Shown here in pieces: positions 37,318-46,555 of a DNA stretch of 64,000 nt; the stretch's first letter is position 1; every line of letters begins with the position of its first letter. The position numbers and the translations under genes were made by a program. Where the stretch lies: NCBI GenBank assembly GCA_032027085.1, contig JAVSMS010000001.1, forward strand, positions 1 to 64,000. The letters run 5' to 3'. The stretch is from Pseudorhodoplanes sp. Lineage in GTDB: Bacteria; Pseudomonadota; Alphaproteobacteria; Rhizobiales; Xanthobacteraceae. The notes under the pieces were generated by a model. The model worked only from the letters and a program-made list of their open reading frames with translations. It searched no databases and had not been told where the DNA came from.

Positions 37318-37890
37318 TTAATGGTGCAGACCGCCAAGAACAGGGTGCGCTTTGATGCGTCCTACTGATTGAACGGAGCGTTGGATTGGCGCGTCCTTGA
37401 ACAGAGATAGATGTGTGCGGGCCACATTATAGTAATCGAGGTAGCACGACAGCACATGACGTAGGTGCTGCTCTCCGAACACGACGACGTGGTCAAGGCA
37501 TTCACGGCGGATCGATCCAATCAGACGCTCCGCGTATCCGTTCTGCCAGGGTGAGTGCGGAGATGTCGGACGGTCGCGAATGCCAAGAGATCGAAGGCGC
37601 CGGGTAAACACCTCGCTATAGCAGGTATCGAGATCACGGATCAGATAGCTCGGTGTCCGCTCCCAGCCACATGCTTCAGTGAGTTGATTGGCGATCCACT
37701 CGGCAGTCGGATGCGCCATCACACCAAGCCAAAGGATTTGGCGCCGGCCATGGTCCATGATCAACAGTCCATACAACAGCCGGAACCAGACGGACGGCAC
37801 CACGAACAGGCCTATCGCGACGATGCCATCCGCATGATTCCGCGGACAGGTTCTCGATTCGTCGTCACAGCGCGATCGGCAACAAGCCAC
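37318..37890 (-). pseudogene. Integrase-core transposase fragment (IS481/IS3-like)
   Basis: The frame keeps the C-terminal part of an rve-type transposase: LFVVPSVWFRLLYGLLIM, then HPTAEWIANQLTEACGW, the second Asp in LIRDLDTCY, and the Glu region SPWQNGYAERLIGSIRREC, ending GRIKAHPVLGGLHH. The N-terminal HTH and first part are missing. At its other edge lies a truncated UbiX gene, so this element probably caused or marks that break. Confidence 0.75.
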
Positions 37891-37985
37891 CGATATCGCT
37901 GATGAACCGCTCTGCGGCGCCCCCGCCGGAATGAGCGTTAACCCAGGAAAATTCCCGCACCGGCTGGCCTAAAAACCGGGGGCGC

Positions 37986-38474
37986 TTCATCATCGTGTCG
38001 TGCGCGGCCCGGCTCACGTTGGCGTATGAGACTGATTTGTCCATAGCGCAGCTTGAAGCTTCTGCGACAGTCAGCTATCCGGAGCAGGACCTTGGTGCTG
38101 CCTGGTCGAGCGGATCGTTTAGGCCGCTTGGGATGATCATTGTGCCATGCTCTATCAAGACCGTGTCTAAAATTTCGAGTGGCGTGACCAGCAATCTCGT
38201 GTCGCGCTCCGCGTATGTGTGCCTCAAGGAACTGCGGCGCGTGGTGTTGATGCTGCGGGAAACGCCGCTGCATCTGGGGCACATCCGAAGCATGACCGCG
38301 ATGACCGAAGCCGGCGCAATCATCTTTCCGTGGGTGCCGGCCTTCTATACGCGCCCGGAATCGATCAAAGACATGATCGATCACACGCTCGGTCGGGTGC
38401 TCGACCTTTTCGACATCGATCTCGGAACCGTGCGGCGCTGGAGCGGTAAAACCCGCAGGACCGACAATGCCTGA
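37986..38474 (+). pseudogene. UbiX-like flavin prenyltransferase, 5' truncated
   Basis: From about 37995 the sequence reads CAARLTLAYETDLSIAQLEA, then GMIIVPCSIKTVSKISSGVT, LVLKE-like VCLKELRRVVLMLRETPLHL, and FYTRPESIKDMIDHTLGR. All of this is UbiX from about residue 40 to the end. The N-terminal nucleotide-binding GASG segment is absent and there is no proper start (only a GTG). Distinct from the intact copy at 14325. It overlaps the next gene by 8 bp, implying a former operon. Confidence 0.82.
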
Positions 38475-38985
38475 CGCAACGATGGGCGCGCTCGAACTTG
38501 ACAACCCGTTCTGGCAGTTTTCGCTGGAGGTCTATAGGGTGCCAGGCGTCCAGCAGGAATGTCTTGAGGGACAGGACAAACTGGGCCTCGACGTCAACGT
38601 GCTGCTTCTCGCCGCCTGGCTGGGTGCCAAGCGCGGCGTTGTACTTCCAGCTGCCGACTTTCTGCGGATCCGTGTCGCCGCCGTCGGATGGTCGGAGGAG
38701 GTCGTGCAACCGCTGCGCTCCGTGCGACGTACGCTGAAGGAGTGGCCCGAGTTCGCCGATGGCGACGTGCAGAAACTGCGCAAGCGAGTTGCGGAGGCGG
38801 AGCTGTTCGCCGAGCAGATTGAGCAAGCGCTGCTATACGGATTGAGCGCTGAGTTTGCGCAGTCAGCCGAAGGCTCGGAGGCGGCGGCCCGGTCGAACAT
38901 CACTGCTCTACTGGTGGCCATGGGAGCGGCAACGTCCGCTCATCATCTCTTGTTCGCGCGGCTGCTTGCGGCATCGACCACATAA
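38467..38985 (+). CDS. TIGR02444-family (DUF2390) protein
   Basis: 172 residues. Family-like N-terminus NPFWQFSLEVYRVPGVQQ, then LGLDVNVLLLAAWLGAKRG. No known catalytic motif. The mostly helical protein is of unknown function. The ATG lies inside the end of the UbiX fragment, so it was probably translated together with that UbiX. Whether it is still expressed after the upstream truncation is unknown. Confidence 0.78.
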   Translation: MPDATMGALELDNPFWQFSLEVYRVPGVQQECLEGQDKLGLDVNVLLLAAWLGAKRGVVLPAADFLRIRVAAVGWSEEVVQPLRSVRRTLKEWPEFADGDVQKLRKRVAEAELFAEQIEQALLYGLSAEFAQSAEGSEAAARSNITALLVAMGAATSAHHLLFARLLAASTT

Positions 38986-39493
38986 TCGTGAATCCTTAAC
39001 ACGAAGCCGCGCCGCAACCAATCGGGACCTGCCGCAAAGTAGCAGTCAGTCGCGGCGAGGGGCTGGGGCTGATGCCGACCGCGAAGCCGCCACGCGCGCC
39101 GACCGACGTCTGAGCAATCGCTTAGCGAGAACGATACGGTCATGATCGGGCGGTAGTGCTGGGGCTCTTCGTTCATCGAGCGCATGATGCTCACGATAAG
39201 TACTCGTGCCCAAAGCGTAGGGTCGCGAGCAGGAGTGGGCATCATCAGTAAGCCCCGTCCGCAACCATACCCGGTTTCTCCGTCGGACGACCTGCAAACT
39301 GAGCAATATCATTATCCAGAAAGGACTGGCGTTCGGTCCCGTTTGGAGCGGTAGTGGGACCGTTCCGGGCGCCGAATGCGCCTCGTCAATCCGGGCGTTA
39401 ACCGCGCTCTCGGATCCTGCCCCGCCGGCCTGGTGGCCGAAGCGGGGCTTCGGTGGTGCGGCGAAAGTCGTCGTAACCGAACGGAGGATCCCA
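38986..39493. other. Gap without gene before DUF3489
   Basis: About 500 bp. Open frames here are shadows. Several GC-rich inverted stretches (39390-39470) are visible, but I recognise no element. It may hold the edge of the serine-recombinase module. Confidence 0.5.
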
Positions 39494-39844
39494 ATGTCGA
39501 AGTCAGTCAGGCGCCCGGCGGCATCATCAACAACGGCTAAAGCTGCGACAACGCCGCTGCGGCCGGTGAAGATGAGTTGGAAGAGTGAAGACGCCCACGC
39601 AGGCTCAAAGCAGTCCCGCGTCATCGCCATGCTGCAATCGCCCACGGGGGCCACGATTGCCGCCATGATGCAGGCGACGGACTGGCAGCAACACTCGGTG
39701 CGTGGCTTTCTGGCCGGTGTGGTGCGCAACCGCCTCAAGCTCAAGCTCGATTCGCGGAAAGTTGATGGCGTCCGGGTCTACCAGATTGCCGGGCGTTCCG
39801 TCCGCCGGTCCAAGGCCCGGCAATCGCAGCGCCAGTCCTCCTGA
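39494..39844 (+). CDS. DUF3489 family protein
   Basis: 116 residues. Basic, low-complexity N-terminus, then the DUF3489 core SKQSRVIAMLQSPTGATIAA, TDWQQHSVRGFLAGVVR and GVRVYQI, which looks like a small winged-helix fold. ATG with GGAGG upstream. In alphaproteobacterial genomes this family commonly precedes a DUF2924 gene and a serine recombinase, as here. Function unknown; DNA binding is a fair guess. Confidence 0.85.
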   Translation: MSKSVRRPAASSTTAKAATTPLRPVKMSWKSEDAHAGSKQSRVIAMLQSPTGATIAAMMQATDWQQHSVRGFLAGVVRNRLKLKLDSRKVDGVRVYQIAGRSVRRSKARQSQRQSS

Positions 39845-39850
39845 ATACTC

Positions 39851-40339
39851 ATGCCGCGCGTCAGGATCGGTCCGGCGATGCCGGACCGCGAGACACTCAA
39901 TGCCGAGATTGCGCGGTTGCGCGATCTCGGCATCACCGGGCTTCGTGGGCGATGGCAAACAGTTTTCAGAAGGCAGGCGCCCCCTCACCTGCCCAAGCAC
40001 TTGCTCTTCCGCGTTCTGGCCTACCGGCTCCAGGCCGAGCAATTGGGCGATCTCGATACCGACACTGTGCGTCTGCTCGATCGTGCGCGTTCACCAGAAC
40101 AGGCAGGCCAGCGAGCGGTGGCGGAGCGCGCCGGACAAGGAGTCAGACCCGGCACCGTGCTGGGTCGCGAGTGGAGCGGGCAGATGCACCGGGTCACGGT
40201 CCTGGCCGACGGGTTTGCCTGGAACGGCAAAATCTATTCCAGCTTGTCAAAAGTCGCCTTCGCGATCACCGGCACCCGCTGGAACGGGCCCAAATTCTTC
40301 GGCATGCGTGACACGCGACGAAAGGGGTCTGCGCCGTGA
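39851..40339 (+). CDS. DUF2924 family protein
   Basis: 162 residues from the first ATG; a second Met at codon 10 is possible. The core LPKHLLFRVLAYRLQAEQLG, then PGTVLGREWSGQMHRVTVL, FAWNGKIYSSLSKVAFAITG and KFFGMRD is typical of DUF2924. It overlaps the recombinase start (GTGA), so translational coupling is likely. Function unknown, but the constant association with recombinases suggests a helper role. Confidence 0.87.
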   Translation: MPRVRIGPAMPDRETLNAEIARLRDLGITGLRGRWQTVFRRQAPPHLPKHLLFRVLAYRLQAEQLGDLDTDTVRLLDRARSPEQAGQRAVAERAGQGVRPGTVLGREWSGQMHRVTVLADGFAWNGKIYSSLSKVAFAITGTRWNGPKFFGMRDTRRKGSAP

Positions 40340-41931
40340 AGGCCAGACTCACAAAGCTGGTGCGCTGCGCAATCTATACGCGGGTGTCGACCGACCATGG
40401 TCTTGAGCAGGATTTCAACTCGCTTGATGCCCAGTACGAAGCGGCCCAGGCTTATATCAAGAGTCAGGCCCATGCCGGCTGGTCCCTGATACGAGCCAAG
40501 TATGATGACGGCGGCTTCTCGGGTGGCAACACCGAGCGGCCTGCCCTGCAGCACCTCTTGCAGGATGTGCGGGCCGGGAAGATCGATGTCATCGTCGTCT
40601 ACAAGGTCGATCGCCTGACCCGCTCGCTGGCGGATTTTGTCAAGCTGGTCGAACTGTTCGACCAGCACCAGGTGTCGTTCGTCTCGGTCACTCAGCAGTT
40701 CAATACCACCACCTCGATGGGCAGATTGACGTTGAACGTACTGCTGTCCTTCGCTCAATTCGAGCGCGAGGTGACCTCCGAGCGCATCCGGGACAAGATC
40801 GCGGCTTCCAAGCGCAAGGGGCTGTGGGTCGGCGGCATGGCGCCGCTCGGCTACGACACCCGTGATCGCAAGATCACCGTCAACAAGGCCGAGGCGCAGG
40901 TCGTCCAAACCATCTTCAAGACCTATTTACAGCTGGGTAATCTCACGCTGCTGCTGGCCGATCTGCGCAAGCGGAGCATCGTCACCAAGGTGCGAACACT
41001 CAAGACCGGCAAGACGGTTGGCGGCATCCCCTTCACCCGCGGACCGCTCGCCCATCTGCTTCGCAACCGCTTTTATGTAGGAGAAGTGCTCTTCAAGGGC
41101 GAAATTCTGACGGGCGAGCAAGTCGCCATCATTGATCGGGCCCTGTTCGATGCGGTGCAGGCCAGGCTGACCGAACAGCTGAACTGCCACAATACCGAGC
41201 GAATGAATTCCGACGCGCTGCTGATGGGCCGCATCTTCAATGACCGTGGCAACCGCATGAGCCCAAGCCATGCCCGCAAGCACGGTGTGAGGTATCGGTA
41301 CTATCTGTCATCGGCCCTGCTACAGGGCCAAGCCGAGAAGGCCGGATCAATCCGCCGGGTCACGGCACCAGAGATCGAAGCTGTCATCCTGAAGTCCGTT
41401 CGGCAGCACGTGAAGCCGGCCTCGTCGATGGATGATCGAGGGCTCATTGAGACCCATGTCGCGCGGGTCGAGGTCCACCCGGATCGGCTGATCATCCATC
41501 TTGCGCAGGTCTCCAAACCCGGTCGTCAGAAATCGACGGGCAAGACCCCCTTGAATGTCCCGTGGCACAAGGCGCCCATGACGAGGCGTCGGGAAATTCT
41601 GCTGCCCGCCGGGATTGCGCGGCAGCACGCTCGTCCAATCCGTTCGGAGTCACGGGCACTGCTGGTTGCATCCATCGCGCGGGGCCGCCGCTGGCTGGCT
41701 GAACTCCTGGCCGACGCCAATGCCAGTACCGAGAGCATTGCCAGGCGTGAGCGGTGCAGCGTCCGCAAGATCAATATGACGATATCGCTTGCCTTTATCG
41801 CGCCTGATCTGGTGCAGGCGGCGGTCACCGGACGTCTCCCTCGTGGTATTGGCTTGGCCCGGCTTATCGACATGCCAGCCGAATGGTCCAGACAGCATCA
41901 GATGCTGGGACTTCCCGAAAACAGCGCGTAG
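40336..41931 (+). CDS. Large serine recombinase
   Basis: 531 residues. Resolvase catalytic domain at 1-150 with the Ser nucleophile in YTRVSTD, VYKVDRLTRSLADF and LSFAQFEREVTSERIRDKI; then the recombinase domain and a C-terminal region. The zinc-ribbon position (LLMGRIFNDRGNRMSPSH) lacks the usual Cys residues, as in this branch. GTG start. The gene ends 188 bp before the tRNA, on the opposite strand, compatible with integration near a tRNA, but no duplicated tRNA end was found in the window. Confidence 0.93.
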   Translation: MKARLTKLVRCAIYTRVSTDHGLEQDFNSLDAQYEAAQAYIKSQAHAGWSLIRAKYDDGGFSGGNTERPALQHLLQDVRAGKIDVIVVYKVDRLTRSLADFVKLVELFDQHQVSFVSVTQQFNTTTSMGRLTLNVLLSFAQFEREVTSERIRDKIAASKRKGLWVGGMAPLGYDTRDRKITVNKAEAQVVQTIFKTYLQLGNLTLLLADLRKRSIVTKVRTLKTGKTVGGIPFTRGPLAHLLRNRFYVGEVLFKGEILTGEQVAIIDRALFDAVQARLTEQLNCHNTERMNSDALLMGRIFNDRGNRMSPSHARKHGVRYRYYLSSALLQGQAEKAGSIRRVTAPEIEAVILKSVRQHVKPASSMDDRGLIETHVARVEVHPDRLIIHLAQVSKPGRQKSTGKTPLNVPWHKAPMTRRREILLPAGIARQHARPIRSESRALLVASIARGRRWLAELLADANASTESIARRERCSVRKINMTISLAFIAPDLVQAAVTGRLPRGIGLARLIDMPAEWSRQHQMLGLPENSA

Positions 41932-42118
41932 TCGAACCGGTCTCTGCCCCGCGCGGTCTCTGTTTCCGGGAAACGGGAATTTGAGGCCAGAGAACACGGC
42001 CCTAAAACAGCCCGCCCTCCGTTGCGAAACCGTCTCCGAAAAAAGACGGCGTACAGATCCCCGCCAACGCGAGGCCTTTTGCGCGTTTCCAGGAAATCTC
42101 TTGGTTCGAAAGAGTGCG

Positions 42119-42194
42119 TGGTGGGCCCGGCAGGACTCGAACCTGCAACCAGACCGTTATGAGCGGTCGGCTCTAACCATTGAGCTACAGGCCC
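42119..42194 (-). tRNA. tRNA with CAU anticodon, probably tRNA-Ile2
   Basis: 76 nt with encoded CCA (42119-42121). Acceptor GGGCCTG pairs with CGGGCCC, D stem GCTC, anticodon stem GACCG / CGGTC around loop CTCATAA, T arm GGTTCGAGTCC. The CAU anticodon is shared by Met and lysidine-modified Ile2; the acceptor and anticodon stems resemble Ile2 of related alphaproteobacteria more than elongator Met. Confidence 0.9.
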
Positions 42195-42444
42195 CCTCGC
42201 CATGGGCGGGCGGCGCGGTCTGTTTAGCAACGCTCGTGGCTTTGCGCCAAGCGCGAAAGCGTTTGCCCCAGGGCTACGGCGCCGTCGTCCGCACACGGTG
42301 TTCACCCGAAAAAGCCGGCCCTGCCGCACCGCAGCACAAGCGGGGGCAGAGCCGGCTCGAAAGAGCGCCTGGGAGGTGCGCTCATAGACAGCGACAGCGC
42401 GCGAGCGGCGGGCCGCCCGTGCGGGGCATTGGGGAACAGAGCAG

Positions 42445-43167
42445 TTACTGGATCGCATCCTCGCGGGCGGTGGTGACACGAGCGGCCGCGGACATTTCTG
42501 TGCGGCGGCTGCCCCGGGCAGACCTTGCTGCGGAGGCCGGCGCGCCAGCCAGCGCATAGGAGGCGCGTGCGGTCGGCGTCACACTGCCCGGCGCTTCATA
42601 AGGCGAGAAGCCCTGCGCCTTGGCCGTGTAGTAATAGCCGCGCGCATAATTCGCGACCGAGCGGTCGTGATTGCCGCCGGCCGCGCGATAGGCGCCGGCA
42701 AGATATTTCACCGCATAGGTCATGTTGGTGTTGGGGTCGAGCAGACCCGCGGCATCGCCGCGATAGCCCATCGCGCGCGCGGTGCCGAGGCGGATCTGCA
42801 TCATGCCGTAGTTGCCCTTCGACACGGCGCGCGGATTGTAGCGGCTCTCGCGCATAATCACGCGATGCACGAGTTCCACCGGCAGTCCGTTTGCGGCAGC
42901 GTGCTGCGCGACCAGCGACTGATAGGCTGCGCCTTCCTGCGCGCGTGCGGCGCGGCGCGCCGCCCTGCCGGCGACGCCAACAGTGCCGGCATCAGGTGTC
43001 GCAAAAATCGGAACACCGAAACTCGGCGTGCCGTCATTAAGCCGTTGCGCCTTCACGTCGGTGTTTTGCGGCGCAAGAAAGATGGTCGAGAGCGCGAGCG
43101 CGCAAACAGCAAGCCCGGACGACGCGAAGAATGATGCGGTGATGCGAATTGCGGTGCCACGAATCAT
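42445..43167 (-). CDS. Lytic transglycosylase, SLT domain
   Basis: 240 residues. N-terminal signal or anchor segment (about 8-32), a variable linker, then the SLT/lysozyme-like domain at about 80-180 with catalytic Glu in IMRESRYNP, SKGNYGMMQIRLGTARAMGY and the tyrosine-rich VANYARGYYYTA. It cleaves peptidoglycan in the periplasm. The C-terminal 50 residues are Ala/Arg/Ser-rich and disordered. Standalone gene after the tRNA. Confidence 0.9.
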   Translation of the reverse strand: MIRGTAIRITASFFASSGLAVCALALSTIFLAPQNTDVKAQRLNDGTPSFGVPIFATPDAGTVGVAGRAARRAARAQEGAAYQSLVAQHAAANGLPVELVHRVIMRESRYNPRAVSKGNYGMMQIRLGTARAMGYRGDAAGLLDPNTNMTYAVKYLAGAYRAAGGNHDRSVANYARGYYYTAKAQGFSPYEAPGSVTPTARASYALAGAPASAARSARGSRRTEMSAAARVTTAREDAIQ

Positions 43168-43459
43168 GACCGGCCCCTTCCATTTTTTTCAGAATGAGCG
43201 GCTTGTCGTGGCGGAATGGGGCGATGATGCGACGAGAATGTGGACGATCATCACGCTTTGTTTCGCGATATATCTCAAAAGTTCCAAGTGGTGTCTTTGT
43301 ATTCGCTGACCGCATGGAGAGCGATGGATTTACCGTTAATCGCGCATGGCAATACATTCATAAGTGTGAATACGTCTTGCCAAGCAGAACCTGCGTCGCA
43401 CGTCATCGTCTCGGTGCGATGTTCCCACCGCCGGACTGTCCATAGGCGCGCGCATCCCG

Positions 43460-43875
43460 GCCAAGCCGACATGCGCGTGAGGGGACGGCGTGCCGAAAGA
43501 CGCAGGCCAGTCCTGGATACGCTGCGTTTCTTTGCGAAACGCAGCCGCCTCTCGGCGCACCGGCGCAGACAAGTTTACGCAATCTGCGCAAGCTTGATTG
43601 CGATGGCGTTCTGAAGGCAGGCGCTGGGTCTTGATCCCTCCAACCGCGGGCCGCGCGTATGTGCGCAAGGCATTTGCGCCTGGCGTCGCTACAGCGAGCT
43701 CCTCGCACACCGGTCGTGGTGCCGGCAGGGCGAGGCCCCGGAGCCACCCGGGGGAGTCCGGCTGACGGGCCGGACTCCCGGGCGCCGCACCCTGCCACCA
43801 ACAAGCGTCGCCGGTTGACACCCTCGTCGAGCAGGACCGGAATAGGTATATTATCTTTTAGGAATTAAGTCAACA
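43460..43875 (-). ncRNA. Candidate structured RNA / dispersed repeat, copy A
   Basis: A 400-bp gene-free stretch. On the minus strand, TTGACT (43868-43873) and TATACC (43845-43850) are 17 bp apart, a sigma70-like promoter. Downstream lie the block GGCAGGGTGCGG (43785-43796), a perfect 11-bp stem with a 6-nt loop (43752-43779) and a 9-bp stem (43521-43545). The promoter, block and spacing recur at 56.4-56.5 kb. An open frame of 161 codons here is arginine/proline-rich and looks spurious. Confidence 0.45.
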
Positions 43876-44035
43876 GGCCCGCGATTTTTTTGCGACCCAG
43901 GCAGACCACCCCTGTCCAACCCACCACTCTGGATAGGTCGCGCAGTCGCGGACTAGGGGTCTGTCTCCTTTCGCTCCGGCGCCCGAGTCGGAGTAAGCTG
44001 CCATGCCGGTCCGACCTGCCCTGGAGTACCCGCCC

Positions 44036-44353
44036 ATGTCCGACGAGAAGACAGTCCGCCGCATCCTGCACTTCAAGTTCACCCTGCCCTCGGCCGACAC
44101 CGCACAGCTTTTTTCGCTGATGAAGAACGCCGCGCCCTACAACACCATCTTCGGCGAGATGCGCGTACGCTTCCTGCAGAATGCGGACGACCCGGCGAAG
44201 ATCATCCAGATCGTGGAATACGAGGCGCCGGAATCGATCGAGGCGAACCGGCAATCGATGGCCTCCGACCCGCGTGTGCAGGCTTACTTGCAAGTCTGGC
44301 GCGCCATGGTGCCGAACGTGGAAGTGGACGTGTACCGGGAGATCGAGGGATGA
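44036..44353 (+). CDS. Hypothetical small protein (possible ABM-like fold)
   Basis: 105 residues from the ATG at 44036 (GGAG upstream); a GTG/ATG further up gives an unsupported leader. The pattern RRILHFKFTLP, FGEMRVRFLQNADDPAKIIQ, IVEYEAPESIEANRQSM and YLQVWRAMVPNVEVDVYREI recalls ferredoxin-like dimeric alpha-beta barrels (ABM-type monooxygenases), but I cannot assign a family. Lone gene. Confidence 0.65.
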   Translation: MSDEKTVRRILHFKFTLPSADTAQLFSLMKNAAPYNTIFGEMRVRFLQNADDPAKIIQIVEYEAPESIEANRQSMASDPRVQAYLQVWRAMVPNVEVDVYREIEG

Positions 44354-44708
44354 GGAGCTGAAAGAGATAGCGCTGTCTGAAAAAATTGGAAAAGCGATCA
44401 AGGTCGGCGAGCGCGTCCGCCGACCATTCGACTCTCTTTGATCACGCCACGGCCTGAACTCGGGCGTTCCCAGGCCTGAAGCCAACGCTGCACGTCTTGC
44501 TACCATACGATTGGACCCCAACTTTGACTTGGCCCAGTGTCGATTAGTTCAGCAATGTCGCCGTTGTCGACGGCCAAGATGCGAGTCCGACCCAATCTGC
44601 GACAAGCTAACGCCGCGTTGGGTGAAGGATTGAAGATGAACCTCCCCGCCCCCTGCCGCGACCAATCCTCGAGACCCGCCGTCTTTTGCGTTCGAGGATC
44701 GTGCCGTG
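44354..44708. other. Gap without gene
   Basis: About 350 bp with no coding frame of merit and no clear repeat. The sequence before 44709 has GAGGA suitable as a ribosome site for the small gene that follows. Confidence 0.5.
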
Positions 44709-44900
44709 ATGCCGCTCAAGGGTTATTTTATCTGGATGGGGCTTGTCCTCTGTGCCGTTCTGTATGGTGCGTCGTTCGCGCTCGGTACCCATGAGGTGAG
44801 GCCGAACGGCGTGCAGGACCTGCCGCTGGAGATCCAGAAAATCCGCGCCCAGCAGGCGAAGGCGAAGCTGTTGCCGGCAAAGATTGGTGGGGCGAGCTAG
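44709..44900 (+). CDS. Small membrane protein, unknown
   Basis: 63 residues. One N-terminal transmembrane helix (about residues 6-26: FIWMGLVLCAVLYGASFAL) and a charged C-terminal half with Gln/Lys/Ala repeats. ATG with GAGGA upstream. The layout of signal-anchor plus helical tail is common among conserved small alphaproteobacterial proteins, but I recognise no family. Confidence 0.5.
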   Translation: MPLKGYFIWMGLVLCAVLYGASFALGTHEVRPNGVQDLPLEIQKIRAQQAKAKLLPAKIGGAS

Positions 44901-44940
44901 AACTCGTCATTGTCATCGCCCGCTTCATTCGTTCAGCGGA

Positions 44941-44967
44941 CGACCCTCCCCACAAGGGCGAGGGCAA
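44941..44967. repeat. Dispersed CCCTCCCCACAAGGG repeat fragment
   Basis: ACCCTCCCCACAAGGGCGAG at about 44942-44961 matches, with one change, the arms of the larger inverted repeat at 55900-56032. Confidence 0.6.
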
Positions 44968-44984
44968 AAGGCGACACACGCGCA

Positions 44985-45881
44985 CTACACCAGATTCACC
45001 TGCGTCACTTCCGGCAATTCGCCGGCGCCGGGCTGTTCCTTCCAGTGCAGGTGATTGAGCACCTGGCCGTCGCGGCGGACGTCCTTCACACGCCACAGAT
45101 CGATATCGGCAAAGACAAAGCCCGGCTGGTTGAGAGCACCGGTCGCGATCACGCCGTCGTCGGGAAAGGAGCGGTCGGGCGGGCCGAAGACATTCGCCGC
45201 GCCGGCATTGGCATCTACCGCGGGCGACCAGTCCGCCGCACCCACCGTCGGCGACTGCACGACGAAGCACTGGTTCTCGAGCGCGCGCGCGGCGCAGGCG
45301 ATGCGCACCCGATGATAGCCCGGCATGTCGTCAGTGCAGGACGGCACGAGGATCATTTCGGCGCCGGCTTCAACAAGCGCGCGCACCAGCAGCGGAAATT
45401 CCGCGTCGTAGCAGATGGCGATGCCGATCTTGCCGAGTGAGGTGTCGAACACGTTCAGCCCTTCGCCCGACGAGATGGCCCATTCCTCCCGCTCAAAGCG
45501 GGTCATCACCCTTTTCTCCTGCGCGCCGACCTTTCCCGACGGCGCGAACAGGCGTGCGGTGTTGCGGAAGGTGCCGTCAGTCTGGCGCAAAGGCGCGCTG
45601 GCGGCGCAGATATAGACCTGGTGCTGGGTCGCGAGATTCTTGTGCAGATCGTGCACTGCGGGGAGAAAATCCTGCATCGCCTCGATCGAGCGTTTCAGAT
45701 CGCTGGCGATGTCTGGACCCGCGACGCTTGCCAGCTCCATCGCACCATATTCGGGAAACACGATCAGCCGCGCGCCCTTGCTCGCGGCGTCGGTCACCCA
45801 ATGGGTGATCTTGATTTCGTAGTCGGCAAAGGCACGGAAGCGATCGATGGGATATTGCGCGGCGGCAACCCTGAACGGCAT
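44985..45881 (-). CDS. Carbon-nitrogen hydrolase (nitrilase superfamily)
   Basis: 298 residues. Catalytic Glu in VFPEYGAMEL (about 43), Lys in AQEKRVMTRFE (about 115) and Cys in GIAICYDAEFPLL (about 150). It hydrolyses an amide or nitrile in the cytoplasm. The start is the ATG at 45881, which overlaps the stop of the acetyltransferase (TAATG), so the two are co-translated. This GNAT-amidase pairing recurs in bacteria and suggests processing of an acylated amine or toxic amide; inference. Confidence 0.92.
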   Translation of the reverse strand: MPFRVAAAQYPIDRFRAFADYEIKITHWVTDAASKGARLIVFPEYGAMELASVAGPDIASDLKRSIEAMQDFLPAVHDLHKNLATQHQVYICAASAPLRQTDGTFRNTARLFAPSGKVGAQEKRVMTRFEREEWAISSGEGLNVFDTSLGKIGIAICYDAEFPLLVRALVEAGAEMILVPSCTDDMPGYHRVRIACAARALENQCFVVQSPTVGAADWSPAVDANAGAANVFGPPDRSFPDDGVIATGALNQPGFVFADIDLWRVKDVRRDGQVLNHLHWKEQPGAGELPEVTQVNLV

Positions 45882-46468
45882 TACAGTGCCTTCAGCCAGA
45901 ACTGCATCGGCTTCTCGGTTTCGGCCGTGTCGCCGATATCCTTCCAGGACAACCGCGCCATCAATCCGGGCACCTTGCTGTAGCCGCGCTTCTGCCAGAA
46001 GGAATCGAGCGGCTGATAATCCTTCGGCCGCGCCGGATGATCGGGCGGGCGAACCACCGCGCAGAAGACGGAGAATTTGTAACCCTTCGCGCGCGCATGT
46101 TTCTCGCGTTCTCCGAAGAAGATATTGCCGATGCCCTGTCCGCGATAGCGCGGCAGCAGCACCGACTCGCCGCAATAGAAAATCTCGTCGATATTATAGT
46201 TGGCTTTTGCGAAAGGCTCCTGCAGCGGTCCGTGATGCGCGGACAAAGCCGAGCCGGTTGCGCAGCCGACCATCTCGCCATTGTCTTTCGCCGCGATAAT
46301 GATGCCGTCCTTGCTGCGGGCGAACAGGCGCAGATAACCCTGCTCGTAATCGGCGGTGCCCTCATAAAGATAGGGATAATCACGGAACACCGTGGTGCGT
46401 AACCGCGCGAGATCGTCGAGCACGGCATGCAGGGCGGAGCCAGTGAGCGAAACAACACAAAGAGCCAT
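45881..46468 (-). CDS. GNAT-family N-acetyltransferase
   Basis: 195 residues from the ATG at 46468. GNAT fold: the acetyl-CoA loop is LPRYRGQGIGNIFFGEREKH at about 110, preceded by the beta4 strand IFYCGESVLL. Coupled to the downstream carbon-nitrogen hydrolase by a 1-bp overlap. Substrate unknown. Confidence 0.88.
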   Translation of the reverse strand: MALCVVSLTGSALHAVLDDLARLRTTVFRDYPYLYEGTADYEQGYLRLFARSKDGIIIAAKDNGEMVGCATGSALSAHHGPLQEPFAKANYNIDEIFYCGESVLLPRYRGQGIGNIFFGEREKHARAKGYKFSVFCAVVRPPDHPARPKDYQPLDSFWQKRGYSKVPGLMARLSWKDIGDTAETEKPMQFWLKAL

Positions 46469-46555
46469 GCCAAAATATGACCGCCGGCCCGGACGCGGAC
46501 AACCCGCCGTCCTGCATGCCAATGCTGCAGAAAACGCCGCGTCCGGTGCGCCGCG

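Noticed and set aside
42119-42194. tRNA 3' end duplicated as an island attachment site at the left side
   Set aside because: No second copy of the tRNA 3' half was found in the window.
43336-43821. 161-codon minus-strand frame in the copy A repeat
   Set aside because: Arg/Pro/Gly-rich, no ribosome site, and overlies hairpins shared in layout with another intergenic region; treated as non-coding.
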